Shown here piece after piece: positions 42,901 to 54,066 of a stretch of 60,000 nt of DNA (position 1 is its first letter; each line of letters opens with the position of its first letter). A model generated the notes under the pieces. It did no database searches. It was given only the letters and a program-made list of their open reading frames with translations, and was not told the DNA's origin. The stretch is from Bolinopsis microptera (taxonomy: Eukaryota > Ctenophora > Tentaculata > Lobata > Bolinopsidae), in the NCBI RefSeq assembly GCF_026151205.1, contig NC_087079.1, positions 2,577,730 through 2,637,729 of the forward strand, read 5' to 3'. A program made the position numbers and the translations under genes.

Positions 42901-43093
42901 GTGTAGAGTGTCAGTGATTCAATTTTAGCACGTTCGTGCTGATCCGCCAGGTGCTGATCCACCAGGTTACTTTCACTAGTATCATCTACGGCGTTCGAAG
43001 TTTCTACAGGTGGGTTAAAATGCATTATATCTGCAATCTGAGTTAAGGAAACATTAAGATACAACTTTAAAACAGCCAGTTAGCTCTTGCATG

Positions 43094-43858
43094 TCAGGGT
43101 CAGGGTCAGGGTCAGGGTCAGGGTCAGGGTCAGGGTCAGGGTCAGGGTCAGGGTCAGGGTCAGGGTCAGGGTCAGGGTCAGGGTCAGGGTCAGGGTCAGG
43201 GTCAGGGTCAGGGTCAGGGTCAGGGTCAGGGTCAGGGTCAGGGTCAGGGTCAGGGTCAGGGTCAGGGTCAGGGTCAGGGTCAGGGTCAGGGTCAGGGTCA
43301 GGGTCAGGGTCAGGGTCAGGGTCAGGGTCAGGGTCAGGGTCAGGGTCAGGGTCAGGGTCAGGGTCAGGGTCAGGGTCAGGGTCAGGGTCAGGGTCAGGGT
43401 CAGGGTCAGGGTCAGGGTCAGGGTCAGGGTCAGGGTCAGGGTCAGGGTCAGGGTCAGGGTCAGGGTCAGGGTCAGGGTCAGGGTCAGGGTCAGGGTCAGG
43501 GTCAGGGTCAGGGTCAGGGTCAGGGTCAGGGTCAGGGTCAGGGTCAGGGTCAGGGTCAGGGTCAGGGTCAGGGTCAGGGTCAGGGTCAGGGTCAGGGTCA
43601 GGGTCAGGGTCAGGGTCAGGGTCAGGGTCAGGGTCAGGGTCAGGGTCAGGGTCAGGGTCAGGGTCAGGGTCAGGGTCAGGGTCAGGGTCAGGGTCAGGGT
43701 CAGGGTCAGGGTCAGGGTCAGGGTCAGGGTCAGGGTCAGGGTCAGGGTCAGGGTCAGGGTCAGGGTCAGGGTCAGGGTCAGGGTCAGGGTCAGGGTCAGG
43801 GTCAGGGTCAGGGTCAGGGTCAGGGTCAGGGTCAGGGTCAGGGTCAGGGTCAGGGTCA
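43094..43858. repeat. (TCAGGG)127 telomere-like array
   Basis: 127 complete, uninterrupted copies of TCAGGG. All long open frames here (SG, RV, DP, LT dipeptides) are by-products of the hexamer. It differs from the metazoan telomere repeat TTAGGG by one base. The G-rich strand could form G-quadruplexes. The lack of any variant copy suggests recent expansion or a copy-number-collapsed assembly. Confidence 0.98.
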
Positions 43859-44134
43859 ATGAATATTATCAATCAGGGTCTCCAAATTTTACTTCAGCTG
43901 TGACCTGCTTGCTAATTATAAAAAAAAGCATAAAAGCATAGCCATAAACCTTGTTTCATGCTTTGTAATGGTTACGAGTTTAAATGCGTCTATATTAATT
44001 ACATAATACTGGATTATTATATTATTGTAAGCGAATAATGATCAAAAATGAAGTGAATTATTATGATTTATGAGGATGAAACCGAGTGTAACTTCCTTTT
44101 TTATACCGGGAAGTAATCAAAAGTGTGTTAATAT
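43859..44134. other. 3' flank of kringle gene
   Basis: AT-rich, no feature recognised. Confidence 0.4.
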
Positions 44135-44790
<656 letters not shown>

Positions 44791-44860
44791 CGAATTTAGA
44801 GAAAGCTAACAACTGTCCGCATGTAAACAGCTAATGGATGGAAGTTGTTGAAAAACGAAT

Positions 44861-44868
44861 GATCTTAT
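44861..44868 (-). promoter_or_regulatory. TATA-like box of the kringle gene
   Basis: Minus-strand GTTATAAGATC about 70-78 bases upstream of the ATG. Confidence 0.4.
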
Positions 44869-44883
44869 AACCGTATAACGCAG

Positions 44884-45118
44884 ACCTTTCGGATCGGCGA
44901 AATTATTATTTTCAGTTATAATGCACACCTGTGTGTTGCAACCACACAGAAGAGTGGAGCAACTTGTAATCCTGTAACTGGTTAAAACCTGGCACAACTT
45001 AGCGAGTTTAGAAGGTTTGAAATGTTATTTGTGCTCCCTAGGGTCTCTACTTCAAAAACAAATTGAGTGGATAATTTTTATGTATGTTTAAACCCGTGAC
45101 CACTCCCTTTTTAGAGAG
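44884..45118. repeat. Duplicated block, copy A (upstream of kringle gene)
   Basis: Shares ACCTTTCGGATCGGCGAAAT, CAGTTATAATGCACACCTG, GGTTAAAACCTGGCACAACT and later blocks in order with 45843-46328. Confidence 0.85.
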
Positions 45119-45610
45119 TGCAAGTGGGTTAGAGTTACTGAAAAGGATATAAGCACCTCAGGCCATCCCAATACCGGGAGAGACCTGCAGGGGGTCCCAA
45201 TGGTGAAAAATTGTGAAAACGGTGAAATTTTACAATGAAAACAAAATCATTCACTATTTGTCACCATTTTACACGATTTTTCACCATTGGAATGAAATTG
45301 AAGTCACTGGAAAAGAGCTAGAATTGGAGGGAAAAGTGATAATAGGATAGAGCTGTAGGTAACTGTTAGTAGCTTCAGCTGGACTTTGCTAGATGAGGAT
45401 GTACTGACATAAAAGTGGGCATATATTATAGTGAACGGGTACTGAAATGAGCTTAGCTAGAGATATATTGCGCAAAATAAGCACATTTTGTGATGACTGA
45501 CCACTGACCAAACTAACGACCTTCCATCTTCAGAACTTAATTTCCCGGCCGTCAGATAAGTACGGTGTACAGGAGATCTGAAGACATAATTACGGGAGCA
45601 GGTGATGATC
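45119..45610. repeat. Dispersed repeat, copy 1 (with internal hairpin)
   Basis: About 480 bases nearly identical to 48425-48908. Contains an inverted pair CCAATGGTGAAAAATTGTG / ...TTTTTCACCATTGG at about 45197-45290. It lies between the two copies of the 44884/45843 duplication. Confidence 0.9.
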
Positions 45611-45842
45611 GTTTTTTCAACAAGTGCAGTGGTTAAAAACGTTTCTTGTTCTGAAACCAACCGTTCAACTCCATACTTCCATAACAACTGAAAAACAAAA
45701 GTCGCTGGGGGATACGTTCTACGTACTGACTGAACCCGTAGGAATTACAACGAAACAATTAGGGCTGGTCGTGGCGGCTCATGGCGTACGCGATCATGAG
45801 GGATCACACACACAGACGCACACAGAAACACACAGTCACACA

Positions 45843-46328
45843 CCTTTCGGATCGGCGAAATTATTTGTGTCAGTTATAATGCACACCTGAATTGTGTGTT
45901 GCAAGTCCAAAGTCGGAGCATTTTGTTTCATCAAAGTGTTAAAAACCGAATTTAATGAGGAGCCTAGCCGTAAGATTATCAACATTGGATGCATGCAGTT
46001 ATACATAATTATAATGGTAATAATGGTAATAGTGGTAATAATGGTAATAACGCCCATGCATGACAAACTTCTTGTTATCATTTGAGCTTACTAAGAAGCC
46101 TGCAGGATGTTCGGAGTAGTAGAGGCTGTCATGAAGCTCGGTTTCTACCAAACTGAATTGAGTGGAGCAACTTGAAATCCTACATCTGGTTAAAACCTGG
46201 CACAACTTAGCGAGTTTAGAAGGTTTGAGATGTTATTTGTGCTCCTTAGGGTCTCTACTTTAAAAACAAATTGGGTGGATAATTTGTATGTATGTTTAAA
46301 TCCGTGACCACGCCCTTTTTAGAGCGTG
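45843..46328. repeat. Duplicated block, copy B
   Basis: Second copy of the kringle upstream block with about 220 extra bases after the GTGTGTTGCAA segment, including an ATAATGGTA short repeat (about 46010-46050). It is preceded by a CA-rich repeat (45807-45842). No kringle exon follows it. Confidence 0.8.
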
Positions 46329-46380
46329 GGAAAAATTTGCCCAAAATTATTGAAATTTGCCTATAATATTTAATGGGGGT

Positions 46381-46859
46381 CTCTAAATCAAGGTTGTTAA
46401 ATACGTCAAATTTTCGTGAAATAATACGACGTATTCGGTTCTGATAAAGAATACGTCGTAATACGCCGTAATACGGTAATTTCTATGGATTGTTAAATAC
46501 TTCCACGAATACGCCATAATACGTAATACGCTGATTTGTCAAAATTAAACATTACAGCTGCGCGCCACCCTCATCATTGATCATGCATTAAAGGAGTGCA
46601 GTTATACATGATAACTTAAATTTGTAATCAAATTTCATGGATAATATTAATCCGATAAGCTAACATTTTTTGCGAAATTATCAATTACATATTAATACAT
46701 ATTTAATGATTTTGATGTTCAGAATTTAAAGACCGTTCGCGATCAATTTCAACTTCAAGCCACACCTTTTCGTAATACGTCAATTTTCGAGGATTAATAC
46801 GTATTCGTATTCCAATACGTATTCCCTCCTAATACGTATTTAACAATCTTGCTCTAAAT
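46381..46859. mobile_element. hAT-type MITE with perfect 8-bp target duplication
   Basis: CTCTAAAT occurs at 46381-46388 and 46852-46859 around a 463-bp element whose ends are inverted (CAAGGTTGTTAAATACG and the complement of CAAGATTGTTAAATACG). The inside is rich in AATACGTATT-like words. An 8-bp duplication plus CAAG ends fit hAT. No coding. Confidence 0.85.
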
Positions 46860-47244
46860 GGCTTGAAATGATGACATCAGTATTACTAGAACATTATTAG
46901 CTCTTTCCACTGACCTCAATCTCATCGAGCAAATTCCGGCTTTAGCAACATTCAGTTACCTCCAGGCTCCAACTCTACCTTGTTGCTGCCCTCTTCAACT
47001 AATTGTAGCTTCTAGCCTGCCAGCTATCACCAGTATCCTCCAAATCTAAATTTTATAGCAACCTTTTGCTTCCTTTTGCAAAAAAGAGCTTTGATTGTAG
47101 GATGCTGATGCTATATGGATAGAGAAGAATGCATCTGGCGTTGCTGGAAAATGCTTAAGTTACTTGAAGAACACAAATGATTGGAGCAGGAAGTTATTGG
47201 CAGAAGAACTGGAATAGGAGGCTTCCAGTGGCAGCTGGATAGAG
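46860..47244. other. Short spacer between two hAT elements
   Basis: No gene or repeat recognised. Confidence 0.4.
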
Positions 47245-48199
47245 CAGAGGGTTAGGAACCGACCGGTCAAAGGTTTTGGCTGCCATACCGGAAAAGACCG
47301 GATATTTCGGTTTGCCGCATTTTTCCGGACCGGAACCGGGTAATAAGAAGAAGAAATTTAAGGCTGCCGGAAATTGCCGGAAAATTGAGATTAATCCTTG
47401 ATTTGGGTTTCCATTAATTATAATATTAAAAGCCATGTGGACACAATGAGAAAGTGCTTACAGTCCGACTAACTGTGTTCATGCTCTATTTCAAGTTTCG
47501 ACCGATTTTATGCTTTTATGCTCTGCGAGCAGCAATCACTTGTTGATATGTTGTGCGAGCAGTGCAGAGGTCACTGATTGATCTGCTGTATGAGCAGAGT
47601 TAGAAACGAGTCGGAATAAAATCAAAACGCACATTGCAAGAATTCACTGCTCTTTGCCTAGCACAAATGTACAAATTGCTTTAGAAGTAAAGCCCAAGAT
47701 CTAGCAGCCAGCTCTCATAAGTTCGTGGCGTCAATGTAACCGAGGATGATGTCCAAAGTTTTTAATGGCATAATGGCCTTTGTTTTAATCCTTAACATAA
47801 GGGGAGTAAGCAACGGGTTTGCTTACCACAATAAAGCAGGGACCCTCTGCTTGAAATGCTCATAAATGCTCATAAATAAAACATAAATGGTAGCTGTTTT
47901 GACTCTCTGTGTTACACAAAATCTCACATCAATGGGTCTTGAACATTCGCTGACAGATAACAAGCGACCGTTGAGGCGTGGAATTCACTGGTCACTGAGA
48001 GCACTGACTGGATGCCCTTTAGCAAGAATTTGGACAGAAATATACATTTCAATTTTCAGGAACATTTAAAAAAGAAATTTTCGGTTGAATATCCGGCCAA
48101 ATTCTTAGAAACCGAACCGAAACCGGAACCGGACATTAAAGCCGGATATCCGGCCCGGACCGGATTCAGGCGGATATCCGGTCAGTTCCTACAGAGGAT
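47245..48199. mobile_element. hAT-type non-autonomous element, 939 bp
   Basis: Ends TAGGAACCGACCGG (47253) and the complement of TAGGAACTGACCGG (ending 48191) are flanked by CAGAGGGT (47245-47252) and CAGAGGAT (48192-48199), an 8-bp target duplication with one change. Subterminal sequence is full of CCGGATATCCGG-like palindromes. No transposase frame is intact. A truncated right end of the same family sits at 53698-53782. Confidence 0.85.
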
Positions 48200-48209
48200 G
48201 CTGTAAAAA

Positions 48210-48424
48210 GAACTTGAGTTTGAGGGATCTGTTGGTTGGCTGGCTGGTGTATGTGGTAACGTACGACCCCCTCCCACGCTGCACGCAAGGTCCTTGTTTC
48301 AAATCCGGTCTGATTCATGTCGGCCAATCACTAAGATTCACACTCCCTGGCTAGTAGGACTAACCCCCTACAACTAGTATACAAGTATAGTGCCTTGGCA
48401 CAGAGTGCAAGGCGGTTACTGGGT
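48210..48424. mobile_element. tRNA-like SINE head
   Basis: GGTTGGCTGGCTGGTGTA (A-box-like) is followed about 55 bases later by GTTTCAAATCC (B-box-like), with CCTCCCACGC...CGCAAGGTCC between them as in tRNA-derived SINEs. It runs straight into the 480-base repeat, so the two may be one composite SINE. Orientation plus. Confidence 0.5.
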
Positions 48425-48908
48425 TAGGGTTACTGAAAAGGATATAAGCATTAAGCACCTCAGGCCATCCCAATACCGGGAGAGACTTGGGGTCCCAATG
48501 GTGAAAAATTGTGAAAACGGTGAAATTTTACAATGAAAACAAAATCATTCACTATTTGTCACCATTTTACACGATTTTTCACCATTGGAATGAAATTGAA
48601 GTCACTGGAAAGAGCTAGAATTGGAGGGAAAAGTAATAATAGGATAGAGCTGGAGGTAACTGTTAGTAGCTTGAGCTGGACTTTGCTAGATGAGGATGTA
48701 CTGACATAAATTAAGTGGGCATATATTATAGTGAACGGGTACTGAAATGAGCTTAGCTAGAGATATATTGCGCAAAATAAGCACATTTTGTGATGACTGA
48801 CCACTGACCAAACTAACGACCTTCCATCATCAGAACTTAATTTCCCCGTCATATGTCAGATAAGTACGGTGTACAGAAGATCTGAATATATAATTACGGG
48901 AGCAGGTG
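48425..48908. repeat. Dispersed repeat, copy 2 (with internal hairpin)
   Basis: Near-identical to 45119-45610, starting at GTTAGGGTTACTGAAAAGGA and ending ACGGGAGCAGGTG. Confidence 0.9.
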
Positions 48909-49690
48909 TAGTGGTACCAGCTGCGGGCTGAGTCTTATAATTTTTGAAATGGACGTGTTTGGACCATTTACTCGATAAGGCATAAGCTCTAAATCATGGA
49001 TCGCTGACAATTATGGTTTACTGAAGATCTTTTTTGGATTTATTAATAAAGGCTTTAAATAGCGCGCTGTCACGTGACTAGGGTTTTTACCGTTCGTAAC
49101 AGAAAGAAGTGGTCTCACGGAAGCCGTAACCAGTACAACCCTAAGAGTAACTCAGAATGTTTACAGAGTCATGAGTACCCCAGATAAAATTTTCAAATAG
49201 TAGTAATAAACCCGCATGTGCCTCAATAGGATATTACAAACATTTATTATATCAATTATCATTAAATAATTCAACAATATCAATAACTTATGGTTGATCC
49301 TTCACATTTAGTAAATATAAAAATATTGTTAATCTACACTACTGCACAAGAATAAATAATCTATATTATATAAATCAACTATATTATCTCCCCACTAAAC
49401 TCTTGTCATGTTTATTCAATAAATATCAAAAATCATAATAACAATATTTTCATACTATCAAAGCGGTAGAAATCCAAGTATTTTTATTACGCGGTGCGCA
49501 AGGAATTTCGTTTTAAAAATGTGTAGGTAAGATAAGCCTAATTGTGGCAGTGAAAGTTGAAAAATAAATTGCAGTGACTGACTGTTAAATGCATTATCGC
49601 TGTTCATTTACTTGACTGCACTAACGTTTAGGATTCTTGCAGCTGTTATATTTTGCTAGTATTTTGTTTAAAAGTTGTAAAGGACAAAGT
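48909..49690. other. AT-rich DNA, partly LINE 3' flank
   Basis: No open frame of note. The part next to 49700 is probably the 3' untranslated tail of the older LINE copy. Confidence 0.4.
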
Positions 49691-49699
49691 TCTGTCCGT

Positions 49700-50280
49700 T
49701 CACGAAAAGTTTTTTACGTCTAGTTTTTGTTTACCGAGTAAGTAACGTACAATGTTAAATGAATTAATGAGCTTATCTTGTAATTTAGGTACGTTAAAGG
49801 GAAGGATTTTATCTATTTCGTTTATCGTGTTGTTATATAATCGTGGTCCTACGTTAGAGATGCTATAATCGGTGATACGTAATCTGTTGAATTTAATTTC
49901 AAAATACTGTGGGTTTCTCCTTTCCGTTTGTCTAAGCGGTGACTTTTCAAATACAGATACTTGATGGTGCTACTCCCATATAAACTTTGGGCATCAAAGT
50001 TAGACAGCTTTTAGCAATGAGATTAGGAGGAGCCAAAATTTCTATTTTGTTGAATATGGATTTTGTGTGAGATGGCAGTTTACGTTTTTCTTTGTCGCAA
50101 AAATAGTTATGATATTTTGAATCAGTAGCGCGAATAGCTTTCTTTTGAGCAGAGAATAAAGACTGGATGGAATTTAAAGATTTAGTACCCCAAACAGTAG
50201 CGCAATAATACAGGTGAGATTGAATTGAGCTATTGTATAGCAATTTTTTGAGCTTTATTCGGAATGGAACTTTTAAGTTT
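49700..50280 (-). pseudogene. Older LINE copy, 3' part, frameshifted
   Basis: C-terminal reverse transcriptase region: YNSSIQSHLYYCATVWGT, FSAQKKAIRATDSKYHNYF, IEILAPPNLIAK, then after a frameshift near 49965 FNRLRITDYSISNVGPRLYN and a stop near 49700. A second frameshift lies in an A-run near 50250. The same part in the nested copy reads YNSFVQSHLYYCCTVWGT. Its 5' continuation is at 53571-53640, on the other side of the nested element. Confidence 0.85.
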
Positions 50281-53200
50281 CATCATTATTGATTGATTGA
50301 TTGAGGAGCACTACCCGAAGGCATTACTCGGCACTAACGCCTTAAAATCTTTAATTACAATCAAATATAAATATATGCACACAATGTATAAAGTATTAAT
50401 AATGTATAAAATATGATTATGCTATTAGCAAATTTAAATAGTACTATTAAGAATTTTAAATAACTCTTATCTCTTGACATAAATTTAGAACAGCGACACA
50501 GGGTCTGAAGAATGCGCGGTGATATTTTTATCTTTTAAAAGTTGTAAATGACAGTGAAATTGCGCGGTGTCGATAGCATTGTAAAAAATGCTCGAAGATA
50601 GTCATATTTTGTTATGAGGTTAAAGTTTTGTTGCTCGTTATTATGATCAACGTATGTTGTACCAAATTATTTAAATTTCTAAAAGTACGAAATTTGAGTT
50701 GTCCCAGTCCTTGTCATCCGGTTTATGTGCTTGTGCAGTAAGCACATGCTTGTTGACTGTAGACTTGAATGAATTTAGGAATTTGTCTTGTAGGCAAGTG
50801 GTGACATATTTTATGTCCTTGTTAATAATGTTGACTGTTTGGTTATATAACTTAGGCCCAATGTAAGAAATGCTCTTGTCTGAATTACATAAACGGTTAA
50901 ATGGTACTGCAAAGAACTCAGGTTCTCTTCTAGGTGCGTTTAAGTTTGAAACAGTGAACATTCTTATAATATTTGGTGGTGCAGTGTTAGAATAAACTTT
51001 GTGCATTAAGCATAATATACATTTAGCTATCACGTTCGGTAAAGCTAATACTTCTAGTTTATTGAAAATTTCCTTTGTGTGTGAAGGTGTGCTATTCAGA
51101 TCTTTGTCATAAAAATAGCGGTGGTATTGGTTATCTGCAGCGCGAATGCCCTTTTTCTGGGCCGAGAAGACTCTTTTAACGGAGTTTAGCGATCTTGTTC
51201 CCCAAACTGTGCAGCAGTAGTACAAGTGAGACTGAACAAAGCTGTTGTATATCAACTTAAGTGCTTTGTTAGGTACTGAGCCTTTGAGTTTGTAGAGAAT
51301 ACCCGCATTTCTAGATACTTTAGTGGCTAAATGTCTAATGTGGTGGGCCCAATTTAGCTTAGTATCAATGATCACGCCAAGAAACTTTTCGTGATAACTT
51401 TGCTTTAGTCGCTCACCTCCCATGTAGATTTCTATATCCTTAGTTTTCTTATTTGTAAAGATCATATATTTAGTTTTGCTAGCATTTAATTTAAGCCCGT
51501 TATTAGTAGCCCAATCAATTATCAAAGTCAGAATCTCATTCACTAATGCATTAAGTTGTTCAAATGTATCTGTACTTATTATTAGGTTTGCGTCGTCAGC
51601 GAAATAAATATGTTTAGCTAAATTACTAATCTGAGGAAGGTCGTTGATGTAGATTATGAACAGAATTGGTCCGAGAATGGAGCCCTGTGGTACTCCGTAG
51701 TTAAGTTTGAGGTGAGAGGACTTGCAGTTGTTGACGCTAACGTATTGCTCTCTATCGGTTAGATATGAGTGAAACCAAGATAAAGCCAACCCCCGAACTC
51801 CATAGTGCTCAAGTTTTCTCAGAAGAATACTGCTGTCAACCATGTCAAAGGCCTTGCTGTAGTCCAATAGAAGCAGTGCTGTGACCTGCTTTTTTTCTAG
51901 TGCCCTGTGAATATGGTTTTGGGCTTCTAGTAAAGCATGTTCGCAGCTGTGCCCAGCCCGAAATCCGTATTGAGAGTCAAATAGGATTTTCTCTGTCTTT
52001 AAGTGATCTAATAGTCGCGCTTGCATAATTTTTTCAAAGATTTTTGAGAAACATGAGAGTAGTGAGATAGGTCGATAGTTTGAAACTTCAGCACGTGACC
52101 CACCTTTGTGAAGTGGAACTACTTTCGCGATTTTTAATTTATGCGGAAACTTCCCCTGATGTAGAGACGCAGAGACTAGGCAGCTAAGCACTGGTGCAAG
52201 TATATTGCTCACTTTTTTCAGGGGAAGTATACTCATATCAGAAGTCGACTTAATCTTCAAACCCTTAACTATTTCAATTATTTCTGATGCGGACGAATCT
52301 TCTAGATTCATGCTCCGCTGGCATTTGCTATCTTGAGTTTCTGTTACGATAGTCCTGCCCTCAGAGCATACGAGACCATTTTCTCTCTTAAGAGTCTCAG
52401 CTATATAGCAGAAATAGTCATTGAAGCTATTCGCAATTTGCTGAGAATCTGTTATCTCGCTCCCATTATAGTTAATTTTGTTTATCTTAATTTTGCCTTT
52501 TTTCTTTCTGTTTAACAAGTTATTAACCATTTGCCATTGTTTTCTGCTGTCGCTAGAATATTTTGTAAAGTACGCGTTGTAATATTTGTTTTTGGCCTTA
52601 TCCACGTGTTTATTCACAAATTTCTTCATTTTCTTGTACCTAATATCATTTTCAGTGGTCGGGTTTGTGACAAAATCTTCATAAAATTTATTTTTGCGAT
52701 CACATGCGCACCGTAACCATTCTTGGATCCACGGCTTTGTGTTTTTACGGCGGCCTGGTTTACTCTTTTTTGCCTTAATTGGGAAATTTCGGTCGTATAG
52801 TTCACTATATTTTTTATCGAAAGCCTCAAATTTTTCATCTACAGAATCATAGTTATTAACCAAGTTCCAGTCTACCGCAGAAATGTCGTTCTCGAACTTT
52901 TGGATACTGTCATCGTTTATTACTCGAGAAGACATTTCTGTTGTATCTTCTTGAAGTTTACAACTGAGCCTATTCTGATCAACCATGATTGTGACAAAAG
53001 TTGCCAAGTGGTCAGAGATTGACTCAGAAATTACTCCCGATTTTGTAACAGCGTGGCAATTATTGACGAAAATATGGTCAATGATTGTCGCACTGTGATC
53101 TGTGACTCTAGTTGGTCTAGATATCACAGGAGCGAACCCATGCTCTGCTAGAGTGTCCACATACTTAGTGACAGAGTCTATTCTCCCGTAATCTAGTAGG

Positions 53201-53570
53201 TCTATGTTAGTATCACCGGCCAGTATGATATTTTTGTTTCGATGTCTTGCTAAGTTACGGAGGAAAATTTTTAATTGTTCAAGGAAACCATTCAAATCCC
53301 CACTTGGAGAGCGATATATATTACAGATTAACGCGTTTTTGTGCCCTTTCAAGGTAAGTTCTGCAACCAAGAATTCTCCTATCTTAGGATTATCGTGGCA
53401 ACATAGAGCGCTCTTAACGTTTATGTCAGATAATTCACATAGTTTTTTGTTAACATATATAACTAATCCTCCACCACGATTTGACGCTCTGGCGGGAGTT
53501 TGAACATACGGTGGATAGAAACCGTCTAGTTCGAGCTCCTCTCCCTGAAAAGGCAAACATTCCGTGTTAC
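50281..53570 (-). mobile_element. CR1/Jockey-type LINE, 5'-truncated, nested in an older LINE
   Basis: Element on the minus strand ending in a (TCAA)n tail at about 50284-50305, the type of short-repeat 3' end seen in CR1/L2 LINEs, preceded by a hairpin-like GTAGTGCTCC...GCCGAGTAATGCC 3' end. The 5' end is cut inside the endonuclease domain. It interrupts an older copy of its own family exactly between the codons for RNAGV and KLKSSIPNK. Confidence 0.85.
50671..53556 (-). CDS. LINE endonuclease/reverse transcriptase ORF, 5'-truncated
   Basis: 961 codons open without interruption. The N-terminal ~200 residues are the second half of an apurinic-like endonuclease (GDTNIDLLD, IDHIFVN, SDHLATF). 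The first catalytic segment is missing, and there is no ATG at the head. The reverse transcriptase follows at about 450-760: NYRPISLLSCFSKIFEKIM, QYGFRAGHSCEHALL, LLLDYSKAFDMVDS, YGVPQGSILGPILFIIYIND and catalytic YFADD. A C-terminal domain of LINE type (HLYYCCTVWGT) closes it. The intact frame says the insertion is young. Being 5'-truncated it cannot be mobile itself. Confidence 0.93.
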   Translation of the reverse strand: MPFQGEELELDGFYPPYVQTPARASNRGGGLVIYVNKKLCELSDINVKSALCCHDNPKIGEFLVAELTLKGHKNALICNIYRSPSGDLNGFLEQLKIFLRNLARHRNKNIILAGDTNIDLLDYGRIDSVTKYVDTLAEHGFAPVISRPTRVTDHSATIIDHIFVNNCHAVTKSGVISESISDHLATFVTIMVDQNRLSCKLQEDTTEMSSRVINDDSIQKFENDISAVDWNLVNNYDSVDEKFEAFDKKYSELYDRNFPIKAKKSKPGRRKNTKPWIQEWLRCACDRKNKFYEDFVTNPTTENDIRYKKMKKFVNKHVDKAKNKYYNAYFTKYSSDSRKQWQMVNNLLNRKKKGKIKINKINYNGSEITDSQQIANSFNDYFCYIAETLKRENGLVCSEGRTIVTETQDSKCQRSMNLEDSSASEIIEIVKGLKIKSTSDMSILPLKKVSNILAPVLSCLVSASLHQGKFPHKLKIAKVVPLHKGGSRAEVSNYRPISLLSCFSKIFEKIMQARLLDHLKTEKILFDSQYGFRAGHSCEHALLEAQNHIHRALEKKQVTALLLLDYSKAFDMVDSSILLRKLEHYGVRGLALSWFHSYLTDREQYVSVNNCKSSHLKLNYGVPQGSILGPILFIIYINDLPQISNLAKHIYFADDANLIISTDTFEQLNALVNEILTLIIDWATNNGLKLNASKTKYMIFTNKKTKDIEIYMGGERLKQSYHEKFLGVIIDTKLNWAHHIRHLATKVSRNAGILYKLKGSVPNKALKLIYNSFVQSHLYYCCTVWGTRSLNSVKRVFSAQKKGIRAADNQYHRYFYDKDLNSTPSHTKEIFNKLEVLALPNVIAKCILCLMHKVYSNTAPPNIIRMFTVSNLNAPRREPEFFAVPFNRLCNSDKSISYIGPKLYNQTVNIINKDIKYVTTCLQDKFLNSFKSTVNKHVLTAQAHKPDDKDWDNSNFVLLEI

Positions 53571-53640
53571 AATTACGCCAGCATTTCTAGATATTTTAGT
53601 CTTTAACTATTTAATGTGCTGGCTCCAACTAAGTTTTTAA
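53571..53640 (-). pseudogene. Older LINE copy, upstream scrap
   Basis: Minus-strand sequence reads KLSWSQHIK, stop, then KTKISRNAG, which matches KLNWAHHIRHLATKVSRNAG of the nested LINE. It is the 5' neighbour of the segment resuming at 50280. Confidence 0.75.
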
Positions 53641-53697
53641 TACAAGTTTTCCTGAACATTTTTGAGATTTCCGTTTGATATCAGGCAAAGCACCTTT

Positions 53698-53782
53698 TAA
53701 ACGGACCGAAACCAGAACCGGGATATTAAAGCTACATATCCGGCAGGAACCAGATTCAGCCGGATATCCGGTCGGTTCCTAG
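53698..53782. mobile_element. Right-end fragment of the 47253-type hAT element
   Basis: Shares CCGAAACC, CCGG(A)TATTAAAGC and GCCGGATATCCGGTC followed by GGTTCCTA with the right end at 48110-48191. The left end is absent. Confidence 0.75.
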
Positions 53783-54066
53783 CCCTATAAGGTATAAAAG
53801 TAACTTCAATTGATGTATTTTTGGATGATGATTCCGAAATCAGAATCACCCCCATGATTGATATGCAACATGGGGTCAAAACACTTTCTCGAGGGGTTAT
53901 GGGCACACAACTGTTCTGGTCATGCTAACTTCGCGCTTATTGTTAGGATTAAAGGGTTGGAGTTGGGATTTATGTTGCGTTTCAGAATGTTTGAACAATT
54001 ATTTAACTTCAATACGTCCTCAAATTTTGAATAAAATTACTCCTTAATGGTATGGTAATTGGTAAT

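Larger units (their letters stand above)
40659..43093. other. Intergenic DNA with dispersed repeats
   Basis: 5' flank of the kelch gene. It contains a foldback element (41289-41533) and a repeat (about 42660-42900) that is also present at 59430-59590. Frames of 60-90 codons here have no family features. Confidence 0.5.

Noticed and set aside
43054-43941. Long open frames of 259-284 codons on both strands
   Set aside because: They are dipeptide translations of the TCAGGG hexamer and have no other content.
45624-45890. 88-codon frame with CA-repeat codons
   Set aside because: Runs into a (CA)n repeat and a duplicated non-coding block; no support as a gene.
53697-53906. Minus-strand 69-codon frame
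   Set aside because: Largely the end of a hAT element fragment.
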